Source: Alphaproteobacteria bacterium (GTDB taxonomy: Bacteria; Pseudomonadota; Alphaproteobacteria; UBA8366). From it: a stretch of 64,000 bases of DNA. Both the position numbers and the translations under genes were made by a program. Below the pieces are notes generated by a model. That model did not search any database. It worked only from the letters and a program-made list of their open reading frames with translations, and had not been told where the DNA came from. The stretch spans positions 1 to 64,000 of the forward strand of contig JANQKC010000026.1 in the NCBI GenBank assembly GCA_028281325.1. Direction: 5' to 3'. Of the stretch, positions 42,829 through 52,981 are shown piece after piece (positions within the stretch are counted from its first letter, which is position 1; every line of letters starts with the position of its first letter).

Positions 42829-44058
42829 ATGCCGGATTCACCCGTGTTCGAAGACCTCGATCCGCGCCCGTCGCTCCTGATGGGGCCGGGGCCGGTGAAC
42901 GTCCACCCCCGCGTGCTGCGCGCCATGTCGATGCCGATGCTGGGCCAGTTCGATCCGCAGTTCACGCAATACATGGACGAAACCATGGCGCTGGTGCGGC
43001 GGATATTCCGGACGGAGAACCAGTGGAGCTTCCTGATCAACGGCACCGCGCGCGCGGGCATCGAGGCGGCGTTGAGTTCGCTCATCACGCCGGGGGATAC
43101 GGTCCTGGTGCCGATCTTCGGCCGGTTCGGGCATCTGCTGACGGAAATCGCCGGCCGATGCGGCGGCACTGTCGTCGCCCTCGAAACCGACTGGGGCACC
43201 GTGTTCCCGCCCCAGGTCATCGGCGCGGCGGTCGAGGAACACAAGCCGCAATTGGTCGCGATGGTGCATGGCGACACGTCGACCACGATGGCGCAGCCCC
43301 TGGACGAGATCGGGCCGATCTGCCGCGCCCATGACGCCCTGCTCTTCGTCGATACCACCGCGACCATCGGCGGCATGCCGTTCGAGGTCGACGCGTGGCA
43401 GATCGATATCGCGTCCGCCGGCCTGCAGAAATGCCTGTCGGGCCCACCGGGATCGGCGCCGATCACGTTCAATGCGCGCGTCGTCGACCGTCTGAAACAT
43501 CGCAAGCATGTCGAGGCCGGAATCCAACCGCCGGGCTTCGAACCCGGCGACGGCCCCCGCATCCAATCGAACTATTTCGACCTGCCGATGCTGATGGACT
43601 ATTGGAGCGAGGCGCGGCTCAACCACCACACCGAGTCCACGTCGATGCTCTACGCCGCGCGGGAATCGCTTCGCGTCGTTCTGGAGCAGGGACTCGAGAC
43701 CGTGTGGGCCCGTCACCGTCACGTGAGCCAAGGGCTTCGCGCCGGCCTGGAGGCAATGGGCCTTAGCTTGTACGGCGACCCGCAATACCGGATGGATAAC
43801 GTTACCGGCGTCTACATCCCGGAATCGGTCGCGGGCGATGACGTCCGAACCGCAATGCTGGAGGATTTCGGCATCGAAATCGGCACGTCGTTCGGCCCGC
43901 TGCACGGCAAGATCTGGCGTATCGGCACCATGGGGTACGTCTGCCGGCGGCAAAGCGTGCTGTCCTGTCTCGCCGCGCTCGACGTCACGCTACGCCGATA
44001 CGGCTACGACGCGCCCCCCGGCGCCGGCGTCACCGCGGCCATCGAGGTACTGGGATAA
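42829..44058 (+). CDS. Alanine/serine/ureidoglycine-glyoxylate aminotransferase family
   Basis: LLMGPGPVNVHPRVLRAMSMPMLGQFDPQF, VDTTATIGGMPFEVDAWQIDIASAGLQKCLSGPPG. Confidence 0.85.
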   Translation: MPDSPVFEDLDPRPSLLMGPGPVNVHPRVLRAMSMPMLGQFDPQFTQYMDETMALVRRIFRTENQWSFLINGTARAGIEAALSSLITPGDTVLVPIFGRFGHLLTEIAGRCGGTVVALETDWGTVFPPQVIGAAVEEHKPQLVAMVHGDTSTTMAQPLDEIGPICRAHDALLFVDTTATIGGMPFEVDAWQIDIASAGLQKCLSGPPGSAPITFNARVVDRLKHRKHVEAGIQPPGFEPGDGPRIQSNYFDLPMLMDYWSEARLNHHTESTSMLYAARESLRVVLEQGLETVWARHRHVSQGLRAGLEAMGLSLYGDPQYRMDNVTGVYIPESVAGDDVRTAMLEDFGIEIGTSFGPLHGKIWRIGTMGYVCRRQSVLSCLAALDVTLRRYGYDAPPGAGVTAAIEVLG

Positions 44059-44253
44059 TCCTCCACGGCGATCGAATCGCCGGAAAGTTGCTTAATCCTT
44101 GATCAACCGGCCCTGTTACCGGGATACTTCCTGAGCAGGATACGATGCGGCCCGACGGATCGCTTTGACGTCAGAGCCATCGCTGCACGGCAAAATGGCC
44201 CAAACGCCTTGTTTTGCCTGCGCCGCCGCATCGAAGAAGGCCACCCTCGACAA

Positions 44254-44268
44254 TGGCACGCATCTTGC
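44254..44268 (+). promoter_or_regulatory. Sigma-54 (RpoN) promoter upstream of the ABC ATPase genes
   Basis: TGGCACG-CATC-TTGC, exact -24/-12 consensus and spacing; ATG at 44321. Confidence 0.75.
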
Positions 44269-44320
44269 GCAATTCCCTGTAATTCCCCCGATCACGACGG
44301 GGTGCGCGCAAGGAGCGGAA

Positions 44321-45394
44321 ATGCCGGCCATCAACAGCCAAAACGCCAATACGGAGACGCCGCAGCGGCCCCTCCTGCAAGTGCAGAACCTTCGCAAGTA
44401 TTTTTCCACCAAACGGGCCCTGCCCGCCTTCGGCGAGTCCCCGCCCGTCCGCGCCGTCGACGGCATCTCCTTCGATGTTCAGAAGGGCGAGACCCTCGGC
44501 GTCGTCGGCGAGTCCGGATGCGGCAAGTCGACCATGGCGCGGCTGCTGATCCGCCTGATCGACCCCGACGAGGGCACGGTCATCCTCGACGGCAAGACGA
44601 TCGGCGGCCCCGGTGGCCTGCCGATCCGGGAAATGCGCAGCCGGGTCCAAATGGTATTCCAGGATAGCTATGCGTCGCTGAACCCGCGCCTGCCGATCGA
44701 AGAGTCGATCGCCTTCGGACCGATCAGCGCCGGCGTCCCGCATGACGAAGCCAATGAACGGGCCATCGCGATCCTGGCGAAAGTGGGTCTCGAACCGCGC
44801 CTGTTCGTCCATCGGTACCCGCACGAACTGTCGGGCGGTCAGCGGCAGCGGGTGAACATCGCGCGCGCCCTCGCGCTCGACCCCCGGCTACTGATCCTCG
44901 ATGAAGCGGTATCGGCGCTCGACAAGTCGGTCGAGGCGCAGGTGTTGAACCTGCTGAGCGACCTCAGGAAACAACTCGACCTCACCTATATCTTCATCAG
45001 CCACGACCTCAATGTCGTGCGCTACATCAGCGACAAGGTGATGGTGATGTATCTCGGCGAGATCGTCGAGATCGGCGATGTCGAGCAGGTCTACGAGGAC
45101 CCGCGCCATCCCTACACCAAGGCCCTGCTGATGGCACAGCCGACGATGGACCCGAACCGGCGCACCAAGGAAGCGCCGATCACCGGCGACCCGCCCAACC
45201 CGATCCGGCCGCCGTCCGGCTGCCGTTTCCACACCCGGTGCCCCTTCGCGGAGCCGGTCTGCGCGGAAAAGGTGCCGCCGCTGATCCGGGACGGCGAAGG
45301 GACCCGCCGTGTGGCCTGCCATCTGTGGCAAGAGAAGTCGGGTCATTCGAAAGCCGGCAGCGATATGGCCAAGGAGCTGTCCTATGCCGGATGA
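44321..45394 (+). CDS. Dipeptide/oligopeptide-type ABC transporter ATP-binding protein (DppF-like)
   Basis: GESGCGKSTMARLL, LSGGQRQRVNIARALALDPRLLILDEAVSALD. Confidence 0.93.
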   Translation: MPAINSQNANTETPQRPLLQVQNLRKYFSTKRALPAFGESPPVRAVDGISFDVQKGETLGVVGESGCGKSTMARLLIRLIDPDEGTVILDGKTIGGPGGLPIREMRSRVQMVFQDSYASLNPRLPIEESIAFGPISAGVPHDEANERAIAILAKVGLEPRLFVHRYPHELSGGQRQRVNIARALALDPRLLILDEAVSALDKSVEAQVLNLLSDLRKQLDLTYIFISHDLNVVRYISDKVMVMYLGEIVEIGDVEQVYEDPRHPYTKALLMAQPTMDPNRRTKEAPITGDPPNPIRPPSGCRFHTRCPFAEPVCAEKVPPLIRDGEGTRRVACHLWQEKSGHSKAGSDMAKELSYAG

Positions 45395-46391
45395 CCGCGA
45401 TATTCTGCTCGACGTCCGCGACCTGCATGTGAAATTCGTCTCGCGCGAACGCACGGTTCACGCGGTCAACGGCGTATCCTTCGAACTGGAGCGCGGCGAA
45501 GTCCTCGGCATTCTCGGCGAATCCGGCTCCGGCAAGAGCGTGACGCTGCGGTCGATTCAAAAGCTGCTGCCGCCTCGCAACGCCGTCCTCAGCGGGTCGA
45601 TATGGCTTGACGGCGAAGATGTCCTGACCATGCCCCGCAAACAGCTCGCGGAGTTGCGCGGCTCGGACGTCTCGATGATCTTTCAGGAACCGGCCACCGC
45701 TTTCGACCCGGTCTATACGATCGGCGACCAAATCTGCGAAACGATCGTGCATCATGAAGGCATCAGCCAAAGCGAGGCCCGGGCCCGCGCGCTTGAGCTG
45801 CTCGAACTCGTGCGCATTCCGTCGGCCAAGCAACGGCTCGATACCTATCCGCATGAAATGTCCGGCGGCATGCGGCAGCGGGCGATGATCGCGCTGGCCT
45901 TGTCCTGCCGGCCGAAGTTGTTGCTCGCGGACGAGCCGACCACGGCCTTGGACGCCACGGTGCAGATCCAAGTGCTGCTGCTGCTCGCCCAACTGCAGGA
46001 AGAACTGGGCCTCAGCATCATCTTCGTCACCCATGACGTGGGAGTGGCCATCGAGGTGTCGTCGCGGCTCGCCGTCATGTATGGCGGCCAGATCGTCGAG
46101 ACGGGTCCGCTTGCGGAAGTCGTGCAATCGCCGGTGCATCCGTATACGCAAGGGTTGCTGGCCTCGACCATTCACAGCGCCTCGCGCGGCCATCGCCTGG
46201 AAGCGATCCCGGGGTCGCCGCCCAATCTCGAAGCGCCGCCCACGAAATGCACCTTCGCGCCGCGCTGTCCCTATGTCGAGGCCGCCTGCACGGCGGCGGT
46301 GCCGCAATTGGAACCGCTCTCCGACCACCGGGCGGTCCGCTGCATCCGCAGCGAAGTGGGACAGGCCTCCGCGGCCTTCGCCGGAAATTAA
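45384..46391 (+). CDS. Dipeptide/oligopeptide-type ABC transporter ATP-binding protein (DppD-like)
   Basis: GESGSGKSVTLRSI, MSGGMRQRAMIALALSCRPKLLLADEPTTALD. Confidence 0.93.
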   Translation: MPDDRDILLDVRDLHVKFVSRERTVHAVNGVSFELERGEVLGILGESGSGKSVTLRSIQKLLPPRNAVLSGSIWLDGEDVLTMPRKQLAELRGSDVSMIFQEPATAFDPVYTIGDQICETIVHHEGISQSEARARALELLELVRIPSAKQRLDTYPHEMSGGMRQRAMIALALSCRPKLLLADEPTTALDATVQIQVLLLLAQLQEELGLSIIFVTHDVGVAIEVSSRLAVMYGGQIVETGPLAEVVQSPVHPYTQGLLASTIHSASRGHRLEAIPGSPPNLEAPPTKCTFAPRCPYVEAACTAAVPQLEPLSDHRAVRCIRSEVGQASAAFAGN

Positions 46392-46407
46392 ATTGCGCTA
46401 GAGGTTG

Positions 46408-47793
46408 TTAGATCGGGGGCTTGCGGCCCAGATCGCCGCGCGCAGTTTCGAAGGCATGCCCGGCCCGCAGGACAACATCATCCTCGAACGCCTTGCCGGC
46501 GAGCTGGAACCCGATGGGCAACCCCGAGTCCGCGAACCCGGCGCAGAGCGTCACCGCCGGCTGCCCCGTCACATTGAACGGCATGGTCGGATAGGGTTTG
46601 CCGAAGAAGGGGAAGGACCGCTGTGAATCGGCGAAGGATTCCGCTGGCCCGTATTGGTTCGCGGTCAGCAGGATATCCACATCGGCCATCGCCGCCGACA
46701 TGGCCGTGGTCAACCGCTGACGCATGCGCTGCGCTTCGACATAGTCGCGCGCGCTGATGAACGCGCCGAGCCGCGCCCGGTCGCGGAAGTATTCGCCGTA
46801 TCTCTCCGGCGTCTCCGCCAGCGACCGGCGATGGATGGTATAGGCTTCGCTCAGAATGATAAGACGGCCGCAGGCGTGACAATCGCGGATGTCCGGCAGA
46901 TCGATATCCTGCACGGCCATTCCGGCGCCTTTCAGATGATCGACCGCACTCTCCAGCGCCGCCAGCGTTTCGGCGTCCACACCGTCGAACCAGGCGCGCG
47001 CGACGCCGACCCGCAACCCGGCGGCGGGTTTCGCCAAGGATGCGGCGAAGTCCGGCACCGGGGTGTCGACGGAGCCCGCGTCCTCGGGATCGTAACCCGA
47101 CAACGCCTGCATCATGTGGGCGCAGTCTTCGACCGTGCGCGTCATCGGTCCGGCGTGATCCAGCGTCCAACTCAGCGGATAGATGCCCCGGCGGCTGATC
47201 CGCCCGTAGCTCGGCTTCAGCCCGACGATCCCGCACACGCCCGCCGGGCCGCGGATCGATCCGCCGGTGTCGGACCCCATCGCGCCGGCGCACTGACCCG
47301 ACGCGACCGCGGCGCCGGAACCGCTCGACGAACCGCCGGGTATGTGATCCAGGTTCCAAGGGTTCCGCGCGGGCGGCCACGGCAGGTCGAAGGAGGGGCC
47401 GCCGAAGGCGAATTCATGCGTCGCCAGCTTCCCCACGATAACGGCGCCCGCCGCCTTGAGTTTTGCCACCGAGACCGCGTCTTCGGCGGGCACGTTGTTC
47501 TCCAGCAGCCGCGAATGACAGGTCGTCCGAACGCCCGCCGTGGAGTAGATGTCCTTCAGCGCCAAGGGCACGCCATGCAACGGCCCCTTCCAGCCGCCGG
47601 CCGCGATCTCGCGATCCGCATCGTCGGCCGCCGCCAAGGCGTCGTCGTTCAGAACGGTGATGAAGCTTTTCAGCGCCTCGTCGGTCGTATCGATCCGCGC
47701 CAGGCTCGCCTCCACCAGGTCCCGGCTTTTCAGGTCGCCCGCGCGGATGCGGTCGCCCGCGTCCGCGATCGTGAGGTAATGCAGGTCCGTCAT
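46408..47793 (-). CDS. Amidase (amidase signature family, AtzE/GatA-like)
   Basis: GPLHGVPLALKDIYSTAGVRTTCHS, IPGGSSSGSGAAVASGQCAGAMGSDTGGSIRGPAGVCGIVGLKPSYGRISRRG. Confidence 0.93.
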   Translation of the reverse strand: MTDLHYLTIADAGDRIRAGDLKSRDLVEASLARIDTTDEALKSFITVLNDDALAAADDADREIAAGGWKGPLHGVPLALKDIYSTAGVRTTCHSRLLENNVPAEDAVSVAKLKAAGAVIVGKLATHEFAFGGPSFDLPWPPARNPWNLDHIPGGSSSGSGAAVASGQCAGAMGSDTGGSIRGPAGVCGIVGLKPSYGRISRRGIYPLSWTLDHAGPMTRTVEDCAHMMQALSGYDPEDAGSVDTPVPDFAASLAKPAAGLRVGVARAWFDGVDAETLAALESAVDHLKGAGMAVQDIDLPDIRDCHACGRLIILSEAYTIHRRSLAETPERYGEYFRDRARLGAFISARDYVEAQRMRQRLTTAMSAAMADVDILLTANQYGPAESFADSQRSFPFFGKPYPTMPFNVTGQPAVTLCAGFADSGLPIGFQLAGKAFEDDVVLRAGHAFETARGDLGRKPPI

Positions 47794-47999
47794 CGGACCA
47801 CCCGCGACGACGGCTCCTGGAAGACCAATGCCGGTTCGTCCGCCATGGCCGGGTCTTCGGGCAACCGGGCGAGCAGCGTTTGCAGGCCGATATACCCTTC
47901 GCGCATACGCTCCTTCTCGGCGGGGTCGAGCGTCAACCCCGCCGCCTCGGCCAGTTTCTCGAACGCCTCGGCGGTAATCTCGGGCTTATCACTGCTCAT
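47790..47999 (-). CDS. DUF4089 (AtzG/GatC-like) small subunit
   Basis: MSSDKPEITAEAFEKLAEAAGLTLDPAEKERMREGYIGLQTLLARL; overlaps the amidase start by 4 bp. Confidence 0.8.
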   Translation of the reverse strand: MSSDKPEITAEAFEKLAEAAGLTLDPAEKERMREGYIGLQTLLARLPEDPAMADEPALVFQEPSSRVVR

Positions 48000-48010
48000 C
48001 GGTTCTCCCC

Positions 48011-48910
48011 TTAAAGCTTGACGTCCATCGCGGTGCGCAGGCCGTCGCTCATGAGATTGAAGCACATGCCGGTCACGAAGATCATGACGCCGGGCAAGGC
48101 GGCGTTGACCGGCGCGACATAGATCGACTGGCGCAGCGTGTTCAGCATCAGGCCCCAATCCGCCTCGGGCGGCGTGACGCCGAGACCGAGAAAGCTCAGC
48201 CCCGACGCGATGATGATGCTGACGCTGACCAGGCTGGACGCGTAGATCAACACCGGCCCCAATACATTGCCCAAGACATGGACGCGCAATATTCGGAAAG
48301 TGCCCGCCGGGGTCGCGCGCGCCGCCGCGACGAAATCCAGGTTCCGCACCTGCGTCGTGACAGTTTCCGCGACACGGCAGATCGGCGGCACGAAGATCAA
48401 GGTCAGCGACAGGACCGCGTTCAGGATACCGCCCCCCAACGCCCCGGATATCGCGATGGCGAGCAGGATCGACGGAAAGGCGTAGAAGACGTCGGTCGTC
48501 CGCATGATGATCATGTTGACCCGCCCGCCGACAAACCCGGCGATGATGCCCAAGGTGCCGCCGACCACCAGCGCCGTGAAGACCGGCGCGATCGCGGTAA
48601 ACAACGAGACCCGGCCGCCATAGATCAACCGGGTCAGCATGTCGCGGCCCAGTTCGTCGGTGCCCAGCAGGAAGCCGTCCGTCCCGATCGGGGCCAGCCG
48701 TTTCAGCATGCTCGTCTTGTAAGGATCGTGCGGCGCGATCCAGGGCGCGAAAACCGCCGCGAGCAGGATGATCATCACGATCACGGCGCAAACGATGGTG
48801 ATGGGATCGTGGCTCAGCCGCGTGAAGACGCTGCCCCAATACCCCCGGCGCGCGGCCACGAAGGCCGGCGCTTCGGTGCGGTCGTCGACGGGCGTGGCGG
48901 TTGTGGTCAT
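48011..48910 (-). CDS. ABC transporter permease (DppC-like)
   Basis: ELGRDMLTRLIYGGRVSLFTA..., FVAAARATPAGTFRILRVHVLGNVLGPVLIY. Confidence 0.93.
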   Translation of the reverse strand: MTTTATPVDDRTEAPAFVAARRGYWGSVFTRLSHDPITIVCAVIVMIILLAAVFAPWIAPHDPYKTSMLKRLAPIGTDGFLLGTDELGRDMLTRLIYGGRVSLFTAIAPVFTALVVGGTLGIIAGFVGGRVNMIIMRTTDVFYAFPSILLAIAISGALGGGILNAVLSLTLIFVPPICRVAETVTTQVRNLDFVAAARATPAGTFRILRVHVLGNVLGPVLIYASSLVSVSIIIASGLSFLGLGVTPPEADWGLMLNTLRQSIYVAPVNAALPGVMIFVTGMCFNLMSDGLRTAMDVKL

Positions 48911-48942
48911 GGCAATTCGTTTCCCAAATTCACTGTTATCGG

Positions 48943-49893
48943 CTACCGCTTGATCCGCGGATCGAGCGTCGCCTGCACGATATCAACGGTCAGGTTCAAG
49001 GCGACGAAGATCAAGGCGAGCGCCAGGATCGTGCCTTGCAGCACCGGGATATCGCGCGAGAAGATCGCGTTGTTGAGAAGCAGGCCCGTGCCGGGCCAGG
49101 CGAAAACCGTTTCGATCAGGATCGAGCCGCCGAGCAGATAGCCGAGCTGCAGCCCCATCACGGCGAGCACCTGCGGCGCCGCGTTCTTGGTGACATGCTT
49201 GATCACCTTAGCCTCGCTCAACCCTTTCGAGCGCAGCGCCTCGACGAACTCCATGTTCAGCAGTTCGGCCACCGCGCCACGCACCGTTCGCGTCACGATG
49301 CCGGCCGGAATCACCGACAGCGCGATGACCGGCAGGACGAGATGCTGGAAATTCTCGGCGGAGAAGGTGAACTCGGTCGACCCGCTGGCGGTCATGCCGA
49401 GCGACGGCAGGACGGCCAACTCGACCGAAAAGATAATGACCAGAACGATGGCGAGCCAGTAATGCGGCACGCTGACGCCGGTGATCGCAAGGGCGGTGAA
49501 CATCCGGTCGGCCGGACGGCCGTGGTAGTAGCCCGCCAATCCGCCCAGCACGACACCGACGATAAACCCGAGCATCGCCCCGCCGATCGCGAGGATCAAA
49601 CTGTTGACCAGCGACGGCCCCAACTCGACCAAGACCGGACGCCCGGTGACGATGGACGTGCCGAAATCGCCGATCAGGGCCTTGCCGAGCCAGACCGCGT
49701 ATTGCACCGGCAACGGCTTGTCGAGGCCGTATTCCGCCTTGATCCGGTCGATGACTTCCTGCGGCGCATCCTCCGGCAGGATCGAACTGAGCGGATCGCC
49801 GGGGCCGATGTAAACGAGCGAGAAACAAACGACGGTCACGCCAAGCGCGATCGGAATGACGTAAAGCAGACGTCGCAGAATATAGATAAGCAA
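48943..49893 (-). CDS. ABC transporter permease (DppB-like)
   Basis: MLIYILRRLLYVIPIALGVTVVCFSLVYIGPGDPL..., LRSKGLSEAKVIKHVTKNAAPQVLAVM. Confidence 0.93.
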   Translation of the reverse strand: MLIYILRRLLYVIPIALGVTVVCFSLVYIGPGDPLSSILPEDAPQEVIDRIKAEYGLDKPLPVQYAVWLGKALIGDFGTSIVTGRPVLVELGPSLVNSLILAIGGAMLGFIVGVVLGGLAGYYHGRPADRMFTALAITGVSVPHYWLAIVLVIIFSVELAVLPSLGMTASGSTEFTFSAENFQHLVLPVIALSVIPAGIVTRTVRGAVAELLNMEFVEALRSKGLSEAKVIKHVTKNAAPQVLAVMGLQLGYLLGGSILIETVFAWPGTGLLLNNAIFSRDIPVLQGTILALALIFVALNLTVDIVQATLDPRIKR

Positions 49894-49973
49894 TGCCGGT
49901 CTCCCCTACTGAAACCAGTATCGAGAAATCCCGGCCGGCGGCGCGCTACCGCACCACCGGCCGGATCGAAACG

Positions 49974-51635
49974 CTATTTCTCGATCGAGATCGGCGTCAG
50001 GTCCTGGAACCAGCTCTTGGCTTGCACGAAGCCCTTCACATGCGGGGCCAAGGCGCGCGGGTTCACGTCATGCGTGACCCAAATCCATTGCGCGTTGTCG
50101 ACCGCATGCTCGTGAACTTGGCGCAGGATCGCATTCTGCTGCTCCTCGTCGAAGGTGTTCGCCGCCTTGGCGAGCATCTCGTCGTAGAAGGGTTCCTTCA
50201 GCATGCCCCAGTTCGACCCCGCGGGCGAAATCCGCGAGCTGAGGAAGAACCGCTCGAACCCGCTATACGGATCCTGCAACGCATGGCTGACGATCACCGC
50301 GTTCACGTTTTTCGACGTGGCGATCTTGTCGTCGGCCGGCTTCCGGTGGAAGGCGGTCAACGCATTCCATTCCATGACCTCGGCCTCGACGTTGAAGAAG
50401 CACTCGTTGAGGTTCGCCTGCAGGAATTCGAACATCGGCAAGGGCTGCATCTGGCCCGATCCGCTCGTCGAGATCGCGATCTTGACCGTCAGCGGCTTCT
50501 CCGCGCTGTGGCCGGCGTCGGCCATCAGCTTACGAGCCTCGTCGGGCTTGTAGCCAAGCTTGAACGTCGGGTTGCCGAACCACGTGTCACCCGGCGGCAC
50601 ATGTCCTTCGGCCGGCACGCTGAGGCCGCCCAGCATCTTGTTCATGCCCTGACGGTCGATACAGAGATTGGCCGCCTTACGGACGCGCACGTCGTTCCAC
50701 GGCGAACCTTTGATCCGGCTCGGCTTGATCGCCCAGTTATGCGGATACGCATTCGTGACGATCTGCATCCCGGCGGATTTCAGGCGCGGCACCGCATCCG
50801 GCGGCGGCGCTTCGACGAAGTCCACCTGCCCCGACAGCAACGCGGCGACGCGGGCCGACGGTTCCGGGATCGGGCGCAGGATCACGCGATCCACCTTCGG
50901 CACCCGCTTCGGGTTCCAATAGTCCTTGTTGGCCTCCATTTCGACCTTGGCGCGCTGCGTCTGGCTGACGAATTTCCACGGCCCGGTCCCGGACGGGTTT
51001 TTCGCGAATTCCGCCCAACTGCCCACCTTCTCCCAATGTTCCTGACTCGACATGAACCAGAAACTGACCTGGTAGGGCACATAGGCGCTCGGCTCTTTGG
51101 TCAGGATTTCGACGGTATGGTCGTCGATCTTGTTCACCTGATCCAGCGCGGGAATGCGAACCGCAACCAAGGCCGCCTGTTTCGCTTCATACTGCGGCGC
51201 CTTCGTGTCTCGAACTTTCTGGAAATTCCAGACCACGTCATCGGCGGTGAAATCGCTGCCGTCGTGGAACTTTACGCCTTTGCGCAGATTGAAAATCCAA
51301 CGCTTGCTGTTCTCCGGGTCGACGGACCAACTCTCCGCCAGTCCGGGCATCAGGCCGGCCGATTCCTTGTCCTTGGACAGATCCCAAAGCACCAAGGTGT
51401 CGTAAAGCATGTAGCCCATGAACCGGAATCCTTCGAATCCCTGGTCGGGCTGGCCGATATTGATTGGAATGTCCGAAGCGGTCATCGCGACCCGCAGCAC
51501 CTTGTCGGCCGCCTGAAGCGAGTGCGTGCCAAGCCCGGCCGCCGCGGCAACGGCAAGGATACCCAACGACGCCGTCCGCAGCCGGCGGACAAAGGTCGGC
51601 TTCTTTTTTAACGGGGGTCTCACTGGAGACATCAT
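49974..51635 (-). CDS. ABC transporter substrate-binding protein, family 5
   Basis: Signal peptide; LAESWSVDPENSKRWIFNLRKGVKFHDGSDFTADDVVWNFQKV. Confidence 0.93.
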   Translation of the reverse strand: MMSPVRPPLKKKPTFVRRLRTASLGILAVAAAAGLGTHSLQAADKVLRVAMTASDIPINIGQPDQGFEGFRFMGYMLYDTLVLWDLSKDKESAGLMPGLAESWSVDPENSKRWIFNLRKGVKFHDGSDFTADDVVWNFQKVRDTKAPQYEAKQAALVAVRIPALDQVNKIDDHTVEILTKEPSAYVPYQVSFWFMSSQEHWEKVGSWAEFAKNPSGTGPWKFVSQTQRAKVEMEANKDYWNPKRVPKVDRVILRPIPEPSARVAALLSGQVDFVEAPPPDAVPRLKSAGMQIVTNAYPHNWAIKPSRIKGSPWNDVRVRKAANLCIDRQGMNKMLGGLSVPAEGHVPPGDTWFGNPTFKLGYKPDEARKLMADAGHSAEKPLTVKIAISTSGSGQMQPLPMFEFLQANLNECFFNVEAEVMEWNALTAFHRKPADDKIATSKNVNAVIVSHALQDPYSGFERFFLSSRISPAGSNWGMLKEPFYDEMLAKAANTFDEEQQNAILRQVHEHAVDNAQWIWVTHDVNPRALAPHVKGFVQAKSWFQDLTPISIEK

Positions 51636-51766
51636 CTAACTACTCCCTGAGATTGATTTTAGACTGTCGGATTCCCTCCCGAGGTATCTTGTTTTTCTTG
51701 TGTGCGCGGGAAAACGGCGCACTTGTGCGCAACCTTCTAGAGAGTCGCTTCATTCTAATCATGTTT

Positions 51767-51781
51767 GCAGCAAGCGTGCCA
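51767..51781 (-). promoter_or_regulatory. Candidate sigma-54 promoter upstream of the substrate-binding protein operon
   Basis: Minus strand TGGCACG-CTTG-CTGC, one mismatch to TGGCACGNNNNTTGC, correct GG/GC spacing. Confidence 0.5.
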
Positions 51782-52207
51782 TGCCTTTGTCTATTCCGAC
51801 GCGCATGGCAAAATTTCTAAATTTCCCTTTATATTCAATATATTGCATACTATCGCGCGCCCAATCCGGAATCCTGAATGCGGCCGGCGCCGCTTTCCCG
51901 CACGACACAACGCCTAAAATTTGAACTGCGCGCCCGGATTTCCCGAGGATTGCTCAAATTCAAAGCAGAAGGGTCCCGGCCGTGACTCCGATGCATGGAT
52001 CCTTGGAAACCCGACCATGAAACTCTGCACCGCAGCAGTCGGTTTTAGGCATTCGGGCGGACTGTGGTAACGTAATAGCGTGACAGCGTTTCCTGAATTC
52101 GCCATCGCCGCACTGTCTTGCGATTGTTCTTATGGTGCCGCGCGACGGTCTCGCCTACCGGCTTCGTCCGACCAGCCGAAATCAACAACAAAGAATCGCA
52201 ATACCCC

Positions 52208-52981
52208 ATGAGCCGACCGGATATCAGCAACCGTACGCTCGGCAGCCTCGTCGCGGGATTGGCCGTGGTGATTTTGATCTACGCCGTCGCGCGGACTTTT
52301 CTGCCGGACACTCTCAAGACACCGGGAAGCCCGGTCCTCTATCTGTTCGGCGTCGTCGGTGCGCTCCTCCTGCTCGTTTCGATGGTGTTCGTGCTGGTCA
52401 AACGCGCCGGACGCGGCGGCTCACCCCCCTTCTGGATGAACGCCCATATCGTTGCGTCCTGCCTTGGCACGGTGATGGTGGTCATTCACTCCGCCGGCTA
52501 TTTGCGGCGGCCGCCGGCGTTGCTGTTCCTCGCGCTGATCGGATTGATCGCGCTGGGCGTCTATGCGCGCATCTGGCTCAGCCGCCGGGTTTCCGACACG
52601 TTCGGCGAGAAATACGGGCATTTCGCGCCGTTGCCCCCGGATCGACGCGAGGAACTTCGGACCGTGATCGACCAAAAGGCCGAGCTGCTCCGCTACCTCG
52701 ACCCGGCGGCGCGCGAGGGCACGTTCTCGCCGACGCTCTCACACTGGCTGCGTCATCCGGTGATGTCGGCGGCATACGCGAAACTGGTCCGGGCGGAACG
52801 CGAGATCATCGGCACGCGGCGCATGGTGCCGCCACAGCAGGCCTATTGGCGGGCGGCGCATCTTGCGCTCGCCTATCTTTTCGTAATCGGGTTGATCATT
52901 CACGTGATCACCGTGACCTTCTTCGCCGGATACGTCGCCGACGGCGGCGACATAACATGGTGGCATATAACGCAATGGTAG
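52208..52981 (+). CDS. Membrane subunit, probable cytochrome b-type anchor of the downstream oxidoreductase
   Basis: Several TM helices with histidines (MNAHIVASCLGTVMVVIHSAGY; YWRAAHLALAYLFVIGLIIHVITVTFFAG); directly upstream of and overlapping the next gene. Confidence 0.65.
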   Translation: MSRPDISNRTLGSLVAGLAVVILIYAVARTFLPDTLKTPGSPVLYLFGVVGALLLLVSMVFVLVKRAGRGGSPPFWMNAHIVASCLGTVMVVIHSAGYLRRPPALLFLALIGLIALGVYARIWLSRRVSDTFGEKYGHFAPLPPDRREELRTVIDQKAELLRYLDPAAREGTFSPTLSHWLRHPVMSAAYAKLVRAEREIIGTRRMVPPQQAYWRAAHLALAYLFVIGLIIHVITVTFFAGYVADGGDITWWHITQW

